Assembly: GCF_900116645.1 (NCBI RefSeq)
Contig: NZ_FPBO01000009.1
Span: 62,001-126,000, forward strand
Direction: 5' to 3'
DNA length: 64,000 nt
Origin: Pseudoduganella namucuonensis
GTDB lineage: Bacteria; Pseudomonadota; Gammaproteobacteria; Burkholderiales; Burkholderiaceae_D
Shown: piece by piece, positions 56,781 through 64,000 of the stretch
Numbering within the stretch: the stretch's first letter is position 1
How the letters are laid out: every line of letters begins with the position of its first letter
Position numbers and translations under genes: made by a program
Notes under the pieces: model-generated
What the model was told of the DNA's origin: nothing
The model's input: the letters and a program-made list of their open reading frames with translations, nothing else
Database searches by the model: none

Positions 56781-57245
56781 CTATGATTTTACAAATTCCA
56801 GTACTTCGTCGACGTGACCGGCTACCTTCACGCCTCTCCATTCTTTCACCAATCGACCGCTAGCGTCAATGACAAACGTGCTGCGCTCGACGCCGCGCAC
56901 CGTCTTGCCATACATCTGCTTCATCTTCATCACGCCGAACAGCTGGCACACCACCTCGTCCGGATCGGAGATCAGTTCGAAGGGCAGGCCGAGCTTGGTC
57001 TTGAAGCCCTCGTGCGAGCGGATCGAGTCGCGGCTGATGCCGTAGATCTCGGCGCCGGCGGCGGTGAACTGCTCGTGCAGGTCGCGGAAAGCCATGTTCT
57101 CGGTGGTGCAGCCGGGCGTGTTGTCCTTCGGGTAGAAGAACAGCACGGTGTGCTTGGCCGGGCGGCCGGACAGCTGGAAGGTCTTGCCGCTGGTCATGGC
57201 GGCGTTGAAATCGGCTACGGATGCTACGGATGGGCTATCAGCCAC
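56781..57245 (-). CDS. bcp: Peroxiredoxin, Bcp/PrxQ family
   Basis: Bcp reduces peroxides with thioredoxin. The 154-residue protein has the peroxidatic Cys46 in KDNTPGCTTEN. E. coli Bcp has a second Cys five residues later; here that position is Met, so the resolving Cys may be Cys100 (DEVVCQLF) or the enzyme may act as a 1-Cys type. The ribosome site and start at 57245 fit. No OxyR site was identified. The gap 56576-56780 holds an imperfect GC-rich hairpin near 56706-56735 but no gene. Confidence 0.93.
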   Translation of the reverse strand: MADSPSVASVADFNAAMTSGKTFQLSGRPAKHTVLFFYPKDNTPGCTTENMAFRDLHEQFTAAGAEIYGISRDSIRSHEGFKTKLGLPFELISDPDEVVCQLFGVMKMKQMYGKTVRGVERSTFVIDASGRLVKEWRGVKVAGHVDEVLEFVKS

Positions 57246-57364
57246 AGATGCTCTCCCGAACGGAACTTTGGCGCTGTTTTCGGTGCTGGCAGCGTACCCA
57301 GCGGGGTGTAAATGGGGTTGAAAATCAACATTTCAACCCCGTAACATTGCGAACCGTATACTTG

Positions 57365-57742
57365 TTACGCCGTCTCGATGATCAGCGCCAGCGTCACCTT
57401 GCGGCCCTCGGCCATCAGGATGTTGTAAGTCCGGCAAGCCGCCTGGGTGTCCATGCACTCGACGCCGATGCGCTTGGCGGTCAGCGAGGCGGTCAGCCGC
57501 GGGTGCACGAAGCGCTGGCGCTCGCCCGTGCCGAGGATCACCACGTCCGGCGTGTCGGCGGCGATTTGCTCGAAATGCTCGGCCGTCAGCTGGTCGAAAT
57601 GCGCCACCGGCCACGCGCGCGGCGCCGTCTCCGGCATCACGATCAGGCTGTAATTGAAGGGTTGGGCGTTGATTTCGACGCCGCCGGCGAAATAGCCGGT
57701 GACGGTCTGGTATTGCTGCGTGGTACTGGCGTGGAGCTTCAT
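57365..57742 (-). CDS. Mth938-like domain protein (DUF498)
   Basis: The 125-residue protein belongs to the DUF498/Mth938 family, with YFAGGVEINAQPFNYSLIV and DVVILGTGERQRF. The fold is known; the function is not established (a human homologue, NDUFAF3, acts in complex I assembly). It is read from the minus strand and lies between bcp and the aminotransferase gene. The ATG at 57742 is used; the 185-base gap to the aminotransferase has no gene. Confidence 0.85.
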   Translation of the reverse strand: MKLHASTTQQYQTVTGYFAGGVEINAQPFNYSLIVMPETAPRAWPVAHFDQLTAEHFEQIAADTPDVVILGTGERQRFVHPRLTASLTAKRIGVECMDTQAACRTYNILMAEGRKVTLALIIETA

Positions 57743-57927
57743 ATGAGGTGTATTCGGCTATATCTGTGCGTAAAGTGGCGTAAAGGTACGCGATTCAGGC
57801 CACTATTGTAACGTTTTCCCTCGATCCCGGGCCCTTGGAGGTTGATTTAATGGGGCGCTTTCGGCAGAATGGGTATTTTCGCAATGCACCATTTCCGCGC
57901 ATTGAGCCTCACAAGATAGGATAGATT

Positions 57928-59160
57928 TTGCGACCGATTCAAAAATCCAACAAGCTGGCGGAAGTCTGCTACGAAATCCGTGGTCCGGTGCCCGAGAAGG
58001 CACGCCAAATGGAGGAAGAGGGCCACAAGATCACCAAGCTCAATATCGGCAACCTGGCGGTGTTCGGTTTCGACCCGCCGGACGAGATCGTGCACGACAT
58101 GATGGTCAACCTGCACAATGCGGCCGGCTACACCGATTCCAAGGGCATGTTCGCGCCGCGCAAGGCGGTGATGCACTACACGCAGGGCAAGAACATCGGC
58201 GGCGTCGGCATCGACGACATCTACCTGGGCAACGGCGCGTCCGAGCTGATCGTGATGTCGATGAACGCGCTGCTGAACACCGGCGACGAGGTGCTGGTGC
58301 CGGCGCCCGACTATCCGCTATGGACCGCGGCCGTGTCGCTGTCGGGCGGCACGCCGGTGCACTACGTGTGCGACGAGCGGCAGGACTGGTTCCCGGACAT
58401 CGAGGACATGCGCCGCAAGATCACCTCGAACACGCGCGCCATCGTCGTCATCAACCCGAACAACCCGACCGGCGCGCTGTACCCGGTCGAGATCCTGCAG
58501 CAGATCATCGAGCTGGCGCGCCAGCACCAGCTGATCATCTACGCCGACGAGATCTACGACAAGGTGCTGTACGACGAGGCCCAGCACACCTCGATCGCCT
58601 CGCTGGCGGACGACATCCTGTGCGTGACCTTCAACGGCCTGTCGAAGAATTACCGCGCCTGCGGCTACCGCGCCGGCTGGATGGTGGTGTCGGGCGAAAA
58701 ACGCCACGCCAAAGATTACATCGAGGGCCTGAACATGCTGGCCTCGATGCGTTTGTGCGCGAACGCGCCGGGCCAGTTTGCCATCCAGACTGCGCTCGGA
58801 GGCTACCAGAGCATACAAGACCTGGTGGGCCCCGGCGGGCGCCTGTTGAAGCAACGCGATCTGGCTTACAAGCTGCTGACCGATATCCCGGGCGTCACTT
58901 GCGTCAAGCCGAAAGCGGCGCTGTACATGTTCCCGCGTCTCGATCCGAAGATCTACCCGATCGCGGACGACCAGCAATTCGCCTATGACTTGCTGGCCGA
59001 AACCAAAGTATTAATCGTCCAGGGCACCGGATTCAACTGGATTGCGCCCGACCACTTCCGCGTCGTGTTCCTGCCGAACACCGACGACATGACGGAGGCG
59101 TTCGGCCGCATCGCGCGCTTCATGGAAGGCTACCGCAAGCGCCACGGCAGCCCCATCTGA
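57928..59160 (+). CDS. alaA: AlaA-like pyridoxal-phosphate aminotransferase
   Basis: This is a fold-type I aminotransferase that probably makes alanine from pyruvate with glutamate. The 410-residue protein has LNIGNLAVFGFDPP near the start and AAGYTDSKGMFAPRKAV, as in AlaA. The NNPTGA turn and the PLP-lysine motif GLSKNYRACGYRAGW near residue 239 are present. The start is TTG at 57928; an ATG in frame only follows much later. The homoserine dehydrogenase gene follows 48 bases later, as in many Burkholderiales. Confidence 0.9.
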   Translation: MRPIQKSNKLAEVCYEIRGPVPEKARQMEEEGHKITKLNIGNLAVFGFDPPDEIVHDMMVNLHNAAGYTDSKGMFAPRKAVMHYTQGKNIGGVGIDDIYLGNGASELIVMSMNALLNTGDEVLVPAPDYPLWTAAVSLSGGTPVHYVCDERQDWFPDIEDMRRKITSNTRAIVVINPNNPTGALYPVEILQQIIELARQHQLIIYADEIYDKVLYDEAQHTSIASLADDILCVTFNGLSKNYRACGYRAGWMVVSGEKRHAKDYIEGLNMLASMRLCANAPGQFAIQTALGGYQSIQDLVGPGGRLLKQRDLAYKLLTDIPGVTCVKPKAALYMFPRLDPKIYPIADDQQFAYDLLAETKVLIVQGTGFNWIAPDHFRVVFLPNTDDMTEAFGRIARFMEGYRKRHGSPI

Positions 59161-59208
59161 TCAACCAGCGCCCGGCTCCGCGGGGCGCTGCAAGGAAAAC
59201 CACTCATT

Positions 59209-60531
59209 ATGAAACCCATCAAAGTAGGCTTGTTAGGCATAGGCACCGTCGGTGCCGGCACGTTCGACGTACTGGCTCGCAACCAGGAAGAGATTACCCG
59301 CCGCGCCGGTCGCGGCATCGAGATCGTTGCGGTCGCCGACTTGAACACCGCCCGTGCCACCGAGCTGACCGGCGGCAAATGCAAGGTCGTCGCCGACGCG
59401 CGCGAGATCGTCAACGATCCCGAGATCGACATCGTCATCGAGCTGATCGGCGGCTACGGCATCGCCCGCGAACTGGTGATGGCGGCGATCGCCAACGGCA
59501 AGCACGTGGTCACCGCCAACAAGGCCCTGCTGGCCACGCACGGCAACGAGATCTTCGCCGCCGCGCAGGAGAAGGGCGTGATGGTGGCCTTCGAGGCGGC
59601 CGTCGCCGGCGGCATCCCCATCATCAAGGCGCTGCGCGAGGGCCTGACCGCCAACCGCATCCAGTGGATCGCCGGCATCATCAACGGCACCACCAACTTC
59701 ATCCTGTCCGAGATGCGCGACAAGGGCCTGGACTTCGACGTGGTGCTGAAAGAGGCGCAGCGCCTGGGCTACGCCGAGGCCGATCCGACCTTCGACATCG
59801 AGGGCGTGGACGCCGCGCACAAGGCCACCATCATGTCGGCCATCGCCTTCGGCATCCCGGTGCAGTTCGACAAGGCGCACGTGGAAGGCATCACCAAGCT
59901 GTCGGCGACCGACATCAAGTACGCCGAGCAACTGGGCTACCGCATCAAGCTGCTGGGCATCGCCAAGCGCGCCGTGGTGAACGGCGCCGAGGGCATCGAG
60001 CTGCGCGTGCACCCGACCCTGATTCCGGCCAAGCGCCTGATCGCCAACGTGGAAGGCGCGATGAACGCCGTGCTGGTGCAGGGCGACGCCGTCGGCGCCA
60101 CGCTGTACTACGGCAAGGGCGCCGGCGCCGAGCCGACCGCCTCCGCCGTGATCGCCGACCTGGTCGACATCACCCGCCTGGCCACGGCCGATCCGGAACA
60201 CCGCGTGCCGCACCTGGCGTTCCAGCCGAACGCGATGAACGACATCCAGATCCTGCCGATGTCCGAGATCACCACCAGCTACTACCTGCGCCTGCACGTG
60301 GTGGACCAGCCGGGCGTGCTGGCCGACCTGACGCGCATCCTGGCCGACGGCACCATCTCGATCGACGCCATGCTGCAAAAAGAGCCGGCCGAGAACGAGA
60401 CCCACACCGACATCATCATCCTGACGCACCAGACCCAGGAAAAGAACGTGACCGCCGCCATCGCCAAGATGGAAGCGCTGGCCACGGTGGTGGGCAGCGT
60501 GACCAAGATCCGCCTGGAAAACCTGAGCTGA
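59209..60531 (+). CDS. hom: Homoserine dehydrogenase
   Basis: Hom reduces aspartate semialdehyde to homoserine for threonine and methionine synthesis. The 440-residue protein has a Rossmann fold start (VGLLGIGTVGAGTF), the VTANKALLA motif, GIINGTTNFIL, and a C-terminal ACT domain (about 350-435) that usually binds threonine as feedback inhibitor. In related genomes thrC often follows; here a 32-bp hairpin and a minus-strand BON gene follow, so thrC must lie elsewhere or be absent. Confidence 0.95.
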   Translation: MKPIKVGLLGIGTVGAGTFDVLARNQEEITRRAGRGIEIVAVADLNTARATELTGGKCKVVADAREIVNDPEIDIVIELIGGYGIARELVMAAIANGKHVVTANKALLATHGNEIFAAAQEKGVMVAFEAAVAGGIPIIKALREGLTANRIQWIAGIINGTTNFILSEMRDKGLDFDVVLKEAQRLGYAEADPTFDIEGVDAAHKATIMSAIAFGIPVQFDKAHVEGITKLSATDIKYAEQLGYRIKLLGIAKRAVVNGAEGIELRVHPTLIPAKRLIANVEGAMNAVLVQGDAVGATLYYGKGAGAEPTASAVIADLVDITRLATADPEHRVPHLAFQPNAMNDIQILPMSEITTSYYLRLHVVDQPGVLADLTRILADGTISIDAMLQKEPAENETHTDIIILTHQTQEKNVTAAIAKMEALATVVGSVTKIRLENLS

Positions 60532-60537
60532 TCTAGC

Positions 60538-60604
60538 AAACGAAAAAGGGGTCAGGTTCAATATTCCGCATAGCGGAATATTGAACCTGACCCCTTTTTC
60601 GTTT
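60538..60604. repeat. 32-bp perfect hairpin with GGGGTCAG core (REP-like / bidirectional terminator)
   Basis: The arms 60538-60569 and 60573-60604 are perfect inverted copies around a 3-base loop (ATA). Within the arms lie GGGGTCAGGTTCAATATTCC and its complement. On each strand the 3' end carries TTTTTCGTTT, so it can terminate both hom and the BON gene. The same GGGGTCAG core is at 9473-9503. Confidence 0.85.
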
Positions 60605-60611
60605 CGAGGCG

Positions 60612-60646
60612 AAAAAAAACCGGGCGGCGCTGGGCGCGGCCCGGTT
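60612..60646 (-). terminator. Terminator after the BON gene (minus strand)
   Basis: An AACCGGGC / GCCCGGTT stem (60618-60625 with 60639-60646) with a GC-rich loop is followed on the minus strand by a run of eight T. The 128 bases from 60647 to 60774 carry scattered TTACTTG/TGCTACT-like repeats and no gene. Confidence 0.75.
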
Positions 60647-60774
60647 AAAGTCTTACTCGCTGGGTAAAGCTACATCTACTGCAACTGCGATACTACTTGC
60701 TGCTTACTGCGGGGTGGAACAAACAGGTAGTTGCTACCTTTGCTGCTACTGCTTACTTGCCTCTTACTCGTCTC

Positions 60775-61104
60775 TTACTTGCTCGAGACGGTCAGTTCGC
60801 TCTTCACTTCCTTCACGCCTTCCACAGCCGAGGCGGCCTGGATGGCTTTGGTGCCGGCGTCCGTGTTGGCGACCTGGCCGGTCAGCGTGACCACGCCCTG
60901 GGCCGTCGAAACGCCCAGGCCTTTGTAGTCGGCCAGCGCGGCCTTGACCTTGGAGTTCAGTGCACTGTCAGTCGACGATGCGGCGGTGGCGACGCCCGCG
61001 CCAGCCATGGCGCCTTCTTGCTGCGCGGCAGCATGAACGGTGGCCATCGAAGCGGTCAGGGCGGCGGCTGCCAGCAGGCGGGTGATCAGTTTGGTGTTCG
61101 TCAT
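60775..61104 (-). CDS. BON-domain (OsmY-like) periplasmic protein
   Basis: The 109-residue protein has a signal peptide ending VHA (about 1-25), a short Ala/Ser/Gly segment, and one BON domain (about 45-109) with SALNSKVKAALADYKGLGVSTAQGVVTLTGQV. BON domains bind phospholipids and appear in stress and envelope proteins. The ATG at 61104 is chosen because it begins the signal peptide. A sigma54 promoter (61162-61177) and an upstream TGTC-N10-GACA site precede it, so it is probably controlled by the GlrR-like regulator encoded just upstream. Confidence 0.9.
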   Translation of the reverse strand: MTNTKLITRLLAAAALTASMATVHAAAQQEGAMAGAGVATAASSTDSALNSKVKAALADYKGLGVSTAQGVVTLTGQVANTDAGTKAIQAASAVEGVKEVKSELTVSSK

Positions 61105-61161
61105 GTTTGCTACTCCGTATAAAGTTTTCAAAGGAACGCCTTGTGACGTTGATCTCCATAC

Positions 61162-61177
61162 AGCAAGCGGCGTGCCA
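61162..61177 (-). promoter_or_regulatory. Sigma54 (-24/-12) promoter of the BON gene
   Basis: On the minus strand the sequence TGGCACGCCGCTTGCT matches the consensus TGGCAC-N5-TTGCW exactly. The predicted transcript starts near 61152, about 48 bases before the ATG. Confidence 0.9.
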
Positions 61178-61261
61178 GCTTTTGAAAACCCCATGAAATC
61201 AATGACTTGGCAGAAAAGACAAGATTAACTTGCTGACAGGAACTGGATTCGGGCGGGGATT

Positions 61262-61279
61262 TGTCGGGCGGTGGCGACA
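61262..61279 (-). promoter_or_regulatory. GlrR-type enhancer site TGTC-N10-GACA
   Basis: TGTC (61262-61265) and GACA (61276-61279) are spaced by exactly 10 bases. GlrR of enterobacteria binds this pattern. The site lies about 110-127 bases upstream of the predicted sigma54 start, the usual distance for an enhancer, and in the gap between the regulator gene and the BON gene. GACA half-sites also occur at 61218-61221 and 61235-61238. Confidence 0.7.
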
Positions 61280-61320
61280 GCATCCGGCCGCCATGGCCCA
61301 AGTGATTGATTTGGAAGGGA

Positions 61321-62703
61321 TTATTGCTGTCGCTCGGGGGCGACAGGCGAGCCGTCGCCGCGAAACTGGGCGGCGTTGAGGTCGTATTTCTGCAGCAGGC
61401 GGTAGAACTCCGTGCGGTTGCGCTCGGCCAGGCGGGCCGCGTCGGCCACGTTGCCGTCGGTGAGCTTGAGCAGCTGGACCAGGTAGTTGCGCTCGAAGCG
61501 CTGCTTGGCCTCGGTGTAGCTGAGCACCTCCAGCGACGGCACCCGCAGCGCGCGCTGCACCAGCGACAAGGGCACCAGCGGCGACGTCGCCAGCGCGCAC
61601 ACGTGTTCGACCACGTTGTACAGCTGGCGCACGTTGCCGGGCCAGGACGCGCGCGTCAGCGCCTCCAGCGCGTCCGGCGCGTAGCCGGTCACCGTCTTCT
61701 GGTACTTGGCGGCCAGCGCGTGCAGGAAGCGCGTGGCCAGCAGGCCGATGTCCTCGCGCCGTTCGGACAGCGGCGGCAGGGTCAGCGTGATCACGTTCAG
61801 GCGGTAATACAGGTCTTCGCGGAACTGGCCCTCCAGCATGGCAGCGTCCAGGTCGCGGTGGGTGGCGGACAGGATGCGCACGTCCACCGGCCGGCCCTGG
61901 TCCGACCCCAGCTGGCGCACCACGCGCTCCTGCAGCACCCGCAGCAGCTTCACCTGCAGCAGCAGCGGCATGTCGCCTATCTCGTCGAGGAACAGCGTGC
62001 CGCCGTCGGCCGCCTGCACCAGGCCCTCGCGGCTGTTGACGGCGCCCGTGTACGCGCCCTTCACGTGGCCGAACAGCTCGGACTCCAGCAGCTGCTCCGG
62101 TATCGCCCCGCAGTTGACGGCGATGAAGGGCGCTTTCGCGCGGCGGCTGGCGCGGTGGATGGCGCGCGCCAGCAACTCCTTGCCGGTGCCGCTCTCGCCG
62201 CGTATCAGCACGCTGGCGTCGGACGCCGCCACCAGCTTGGCCTCGGCCAGCAGCTCCGCCATGGCGTGGCTGCGGCTGACGATCTCCTCGCGCCAGCTCT
62301 CGTCGCCGCCGCCGTGCACCGGGGCGGGCGCCGTGAGGCTCAGCGCCTGCTCTATGCGCTCCAGCAGCACCTTGGCGTCGAAGGGCTTGGTCAGGTAGGC
62401 GTAGGCGCCCAGGGTGGTGGCCTCCACCGCGTCCGGTATGGTGCCGTGGGCGGTGAGCAGGATCACGGGCAGGGCGGGGTGCCGCGTGCGGATCTGCTGG
62501 AACAGCGCCATGCCGTCCTTCTCGGGCAGGCGCACGTCGCTGACCACCAGTTGCGGCAGTTCCACCGACAGCCGCGCCAGCGCCGCCTCCGCGCTGCCGA
62601 CGCCGGTGACGCGGTAGCCGTTGGCGGTGAGGCGCAGCGACAATAGCCGCAGCAGGTCCGGGTCGTCGTCGACCAAGAGGATGTGGGCGCCGTTCTGCAT
62701 CAT
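61321..62703 (-). CDS. glrR: Sigma54-dependent response regulator, GlrR/QseF type
   Basis: The 460-residue NtrC-family protein has a receiver domain (about 1-125) with Asp12, Asp13 and the phosphorylated Asp56 (VVSDVRLPEKDG). The AAA+ domain (about 140-375) has the P-loop GESGTGKE at 169-176. The sigma54-contact loop is GAYTGA at 216-221, a Phe-to-Tyr variant of GAFTGA. A C-terminal Fis-type helix-turn-helix completes it. It overlaps the lipoprotein gene by ATGA, so the kinase, lipoprotein and regulator are one operon, as in glrK-yfhG-glrR. The target site and promoter next to it support the assignment. Confidence 0.9.
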   Translation of the reverse strand: MMQNGAHILLVDDDPDLLRLLSLRLTANGYRVTGVGSAEAALARLSVELPQLVVSDVRLPEKDGMALFQQIRTRHPALPVILLTAHGTIPDAVEATTLGAYAYLTKPFDAKVLLERIEQALSLTAPAPVHGGGDESWREEIVSRSHAMAELLAEAKLVAASDASVLIRGESGTGKELLARAIHRASRRAKAPFIAVNCGAIPEQLLESELFGHVKGAYTGAVNSREGLVQAADGGTLFLDEIGDMPLLLQVKLLRVLQERVVRQLGSDQGRPVDVRILSATHRDLDAAMLEGQFREDLYYRLNVITLTLPPLSERREDIGLLATRFLHALAAKYQKTVTGYAPDALEALTRASWPGNVRQLYNVVEHVCALATSPLVPLSLVQRALRVPSLEVLSYTEAKQRFERNYLVQLLKLTDGNVADAARLAERNRTEFYRLLQKYDLNAAQFRGDGSPVAPERQQ

Positions 62704-63302
62704 TTGACTCCCTGCGAATAGGACTGGGATTGCGACTGCACGGTGGGCCGCACCGGCAGGTTGCGCTCGATGGCCTTCAAGCCCTCCAGCATCTCGTTCA
62801 ACTGTTCGGTCTTGCGCTGGTTTTCCTTCAGCTGGCCGGCCAGGCGGTCGGCCTGCTCGGCCAAGCGGCGCGACTCGGCGCTGTGGCTGGACAGCAGCGC
62901 GGCCAACGGCGCCAGCCCCTGCGCGGCGGGTTCGGAGGAGGTGGCCACGCTGTCGAACAGCGCCTGCGCGCGCGCCAGGTCGCCGGGGCCGCGGGTCAGC
63001 ATCAGGATCATGCCCATCTGGACCGTCACGCGGGGCGTGGGCTGTTGCAGATTCAGGCCGCTCAGTTCCTTCAGCAGCTCCCCCGGCGACTTGCGGCGCA
63101 GGTTCTGGTGGTAGGCCAATAGCGGCGAGGTCTCGTCCAGCGGGGCGAGCTGGGTCAGCGGCGGCATCACGGGAACGGTGACGGGCGGCGCCATCACCAC
63201 GGTGGGCAGCGGCGGCGGGGTGGATGCGCAGCCGCCCAGCAGCAGCGCCAGCAGCGCCGGCAGTGCCGGCAACAGCGCGGCGAATGGATGTTTAGTCTTC
63301 AT
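62700..63302 (-). CDS. QseG/YfhG-like outer-membrane lipoprotein
   Basis: The 200-residue protein has a lipobox LLLGGC-A-S near residue 25, a Pro/Val-rich linker (about 28-55), and a helical C-terminal domain (about 70-200) with a coiled-coil segment (ESRRLAEQADRLAGQLKENQRKTEQLNE, seen as alternating Leu and charged residues). Its place between the kinase and the regulator is that of QseG, which in E. coli binds the QseE kinase. Similarity to QseG is by order and architecture; the sequence itself is divergent. Confidence 0.82.
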   Translation of the reverse strand: MKTKHPFAALLPALPALLALLLGGCASTPPPLPTVVMAPPVTVPVMPPLTQLAPLDETSPLLAYHQNLRRKSPGELLKELSGLNLQQPTPRVTVQMGMILMLTRGPGDLARAQALFDSVATSSEPAAQGLAPLAALLSSHSAESRRLAEQADRLAGQLKENQRKTEQLNEMLEGLKAIERNLPVRPTVQSQSQSYSQGVK

Positions 63303-64000
63303 AAGGTAACTCTATCCTGAAGTGCGCCCCGGCCTCGGAGGGCAGGAGCTGGAGGCTGCCGCCGTGGGCGACGACGTATTCGCGCACGATGGACAGGCCG
63401 ATGCCGTTGCCGCGCCGTGCGCCCGGCGGCTGGCGTTCGCCTTGGTAAAAGGGTTCGAAGACGCGCGCGGCGTCGTCCGGCGCCACGCCCGGACCCTGGT
63501 CGACGCAGTCGATGCGCAGCGCGCGCTGGTGTTCGGACAGCGCGAAGCGCACCACGCCGTCCGGCGGGCTGAAACGCACGGCGTTCGACAGCAGGTTGCT
63601 GACGGCGATGGCGATCTTGTCCCGGTCCAGCCGCGGCGGCCGCGCCGCGCCCTCGACCACGGCGCGCACGCCGCGCGCCTGCATCTGCAACTGCTGGGAG
63701 GCGACCACCCCGGCCAGCAGTTCGGCCGGATCGCAGGGCTGCCGCCGCAGATTCTGGGCTTCGAAGTTGGCGGCGTTGTAGCGCAGCAGGTCCTCGATCT
63801 GGTTCTGCAGCGAGGCCGTGTTCTGGCGCAGGATGGCGGCGATCTCGCGCTGCTGCGGCGTCAGCGCGCCCAGCACCTGGTCCTCCAGCAGCGACACGCC
63901 CTCGACCAGCGCCGCCAGCGGCGTCTTCAATTCGTGCGAGATGTGGCGCAGGAAGCGCGACTTGTCCGCCTCCAGGTCGAACAGGCGCTGGCGCAGCCAG
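63292..64000 (-). CDS. glrK: Sensor histidine kinase, GlrK/QseE type (truncated by window end)
   Basis: The gene begins outside the window; the visible 235 codons end at 63292. The phospho-acceptor H-box is HISHELKTPLAALVEG near the edge. The ATP-binding domain has NLLSNAVRFSPPDG (N box), DQGPGVAPDD (G1 box) and RRGNGIGLSIVREYVVAHGG (G2 box, split here as GNGIGLS). The stop overlaps the start of the lipoprotein gene by 11 bases. The sensor and membrane domains cannot be seen. Confidence 0.87.
   Translation of the reverse strand, partial: WLRQRLFDLEADKSRFLRHISHELKTPLAALVEGVSLLEDQVLGALTPQQREIAAILRQNTASLQNQIEDLLRYNAANFEAQNLRRQPCDPAELLAGVVASQQLQMQARGVRAVVEGAARPPRLDRDKIAIAVSNLLSNAVRFSPPDGVVRFALSEHQRALRIDCVDQGPGVAPDDAARVFEPFYQGERQPPGARRGNGIGLSIVREYVVAHGGSLQLLPSEAGAHFRIELPYED

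Noticed and set aside
60647..60774. Small gene in the low-complexity stretch after the BON gene
   Set aside because: The repeats TTACTTG/TGCTACT give no reading frame with a ribosome site and look like untranslated DNA.

Overview
The window is high-GC bacterial chromosome, very probably from a betaproteobacterium of the Burkholderiales. The family is most likely Oxalobacteraceae, in the Massilia / Duganella / Janthinobacterium neighbourhood. The evidence is the gene order fimV-truA-trpF-trpB-trpA-accD-folC-dedD-cvpA-purF, the rpsF-priB-rpsR-rplI-dnaB cluster, a LexA of the proteobacterial type, and GGGGTCAG-type hairpin repeats. This placement is inferred from gene content; no 16S rRNA, tRNA or rRNA gene was seen. 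About 50 genes are supported and coding density is high on both strands.

Region 1 (1-11407) is housekeeping: the 3' end of fimV, tRNA modification, the last steps of tryptophan synthesis, the carboxyltransferase beta subunit of acetyl-CoA carboxylase, folate polyglutamylation, a DedD-like SPOR protein, CvpA, purF, a sulphur amino-acid PLP enzyme and a glutathione transferase. Region 2 (11419-18031) holds lexA with two tandem SOS boxes, an Rpn/DUF4351 nuclease-like gene, the rpsF-priB-rpsR-rplI operon, dnaB, and a DUF47/Pit phosphate transport pair. Region 3 (18138-28364) holds a bile-acid/sodium symporter family protein, a GNAT acetyltransferase, an isolated flagellin, a GAF-GspE ATPase with a metallo-beta-lactamase hydrolase, and a GAF/HD-GYP protein followed by a CHASE2 adenylate cyclase. 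The last pair looks like a nucleotide-signalling module.

Region 4 (28502-46879) is the most unusual part. It contains two consecutive two-partner secretion cassettes, each ordered TpsB (outer-membrane transporter), giant TpsA exoprotein, FecR-domain periplasmic protein. The first TpsB has lost its POTRA domains. The two TpsA proteins share a nearly identical secretion domain but carry different passengers. One carries an Ala/Lys helix like TolA and the other an x-A-P-T repeat, and both end in the same Lys-rich tail finishing EPVKKMYCN. That tail is encoded in a stretch that also encodes the start of the FecR gene in another reading frame. With the adjacent CHASE2 cyclase this suggests a surface-to-cytoplasm sensing system that I do not recognise as described.

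Region 5 (46975-54034) is a copper regulon (copA-cueR, and copZ under its own CueR-type promoter) around a cobalamin riboswitch with a TonB-dependent receptor, a TauE/SafE exporter and a glutathione transferase. Region 6 (54126-60604) has a HicA toxin with a shortened HicB, a PIN-PhoH ATPase, a Bcp peroxiredoxin, a Mth938-like protein, an AlaA-like aminotransferase and homoserine dehydrogenase, ending in a 32-bp perfect hairpin. Region 7 (60775-64000) is a GlrK/QseG/GlrR-like kinase-lipoprotein-sigma54 regulator operon. It is followed by a BON-domain gene that has a textbook sigma54 promoter and a TGTC-N10-GACA enhancer, so the target gene and its regulator lie side by side.
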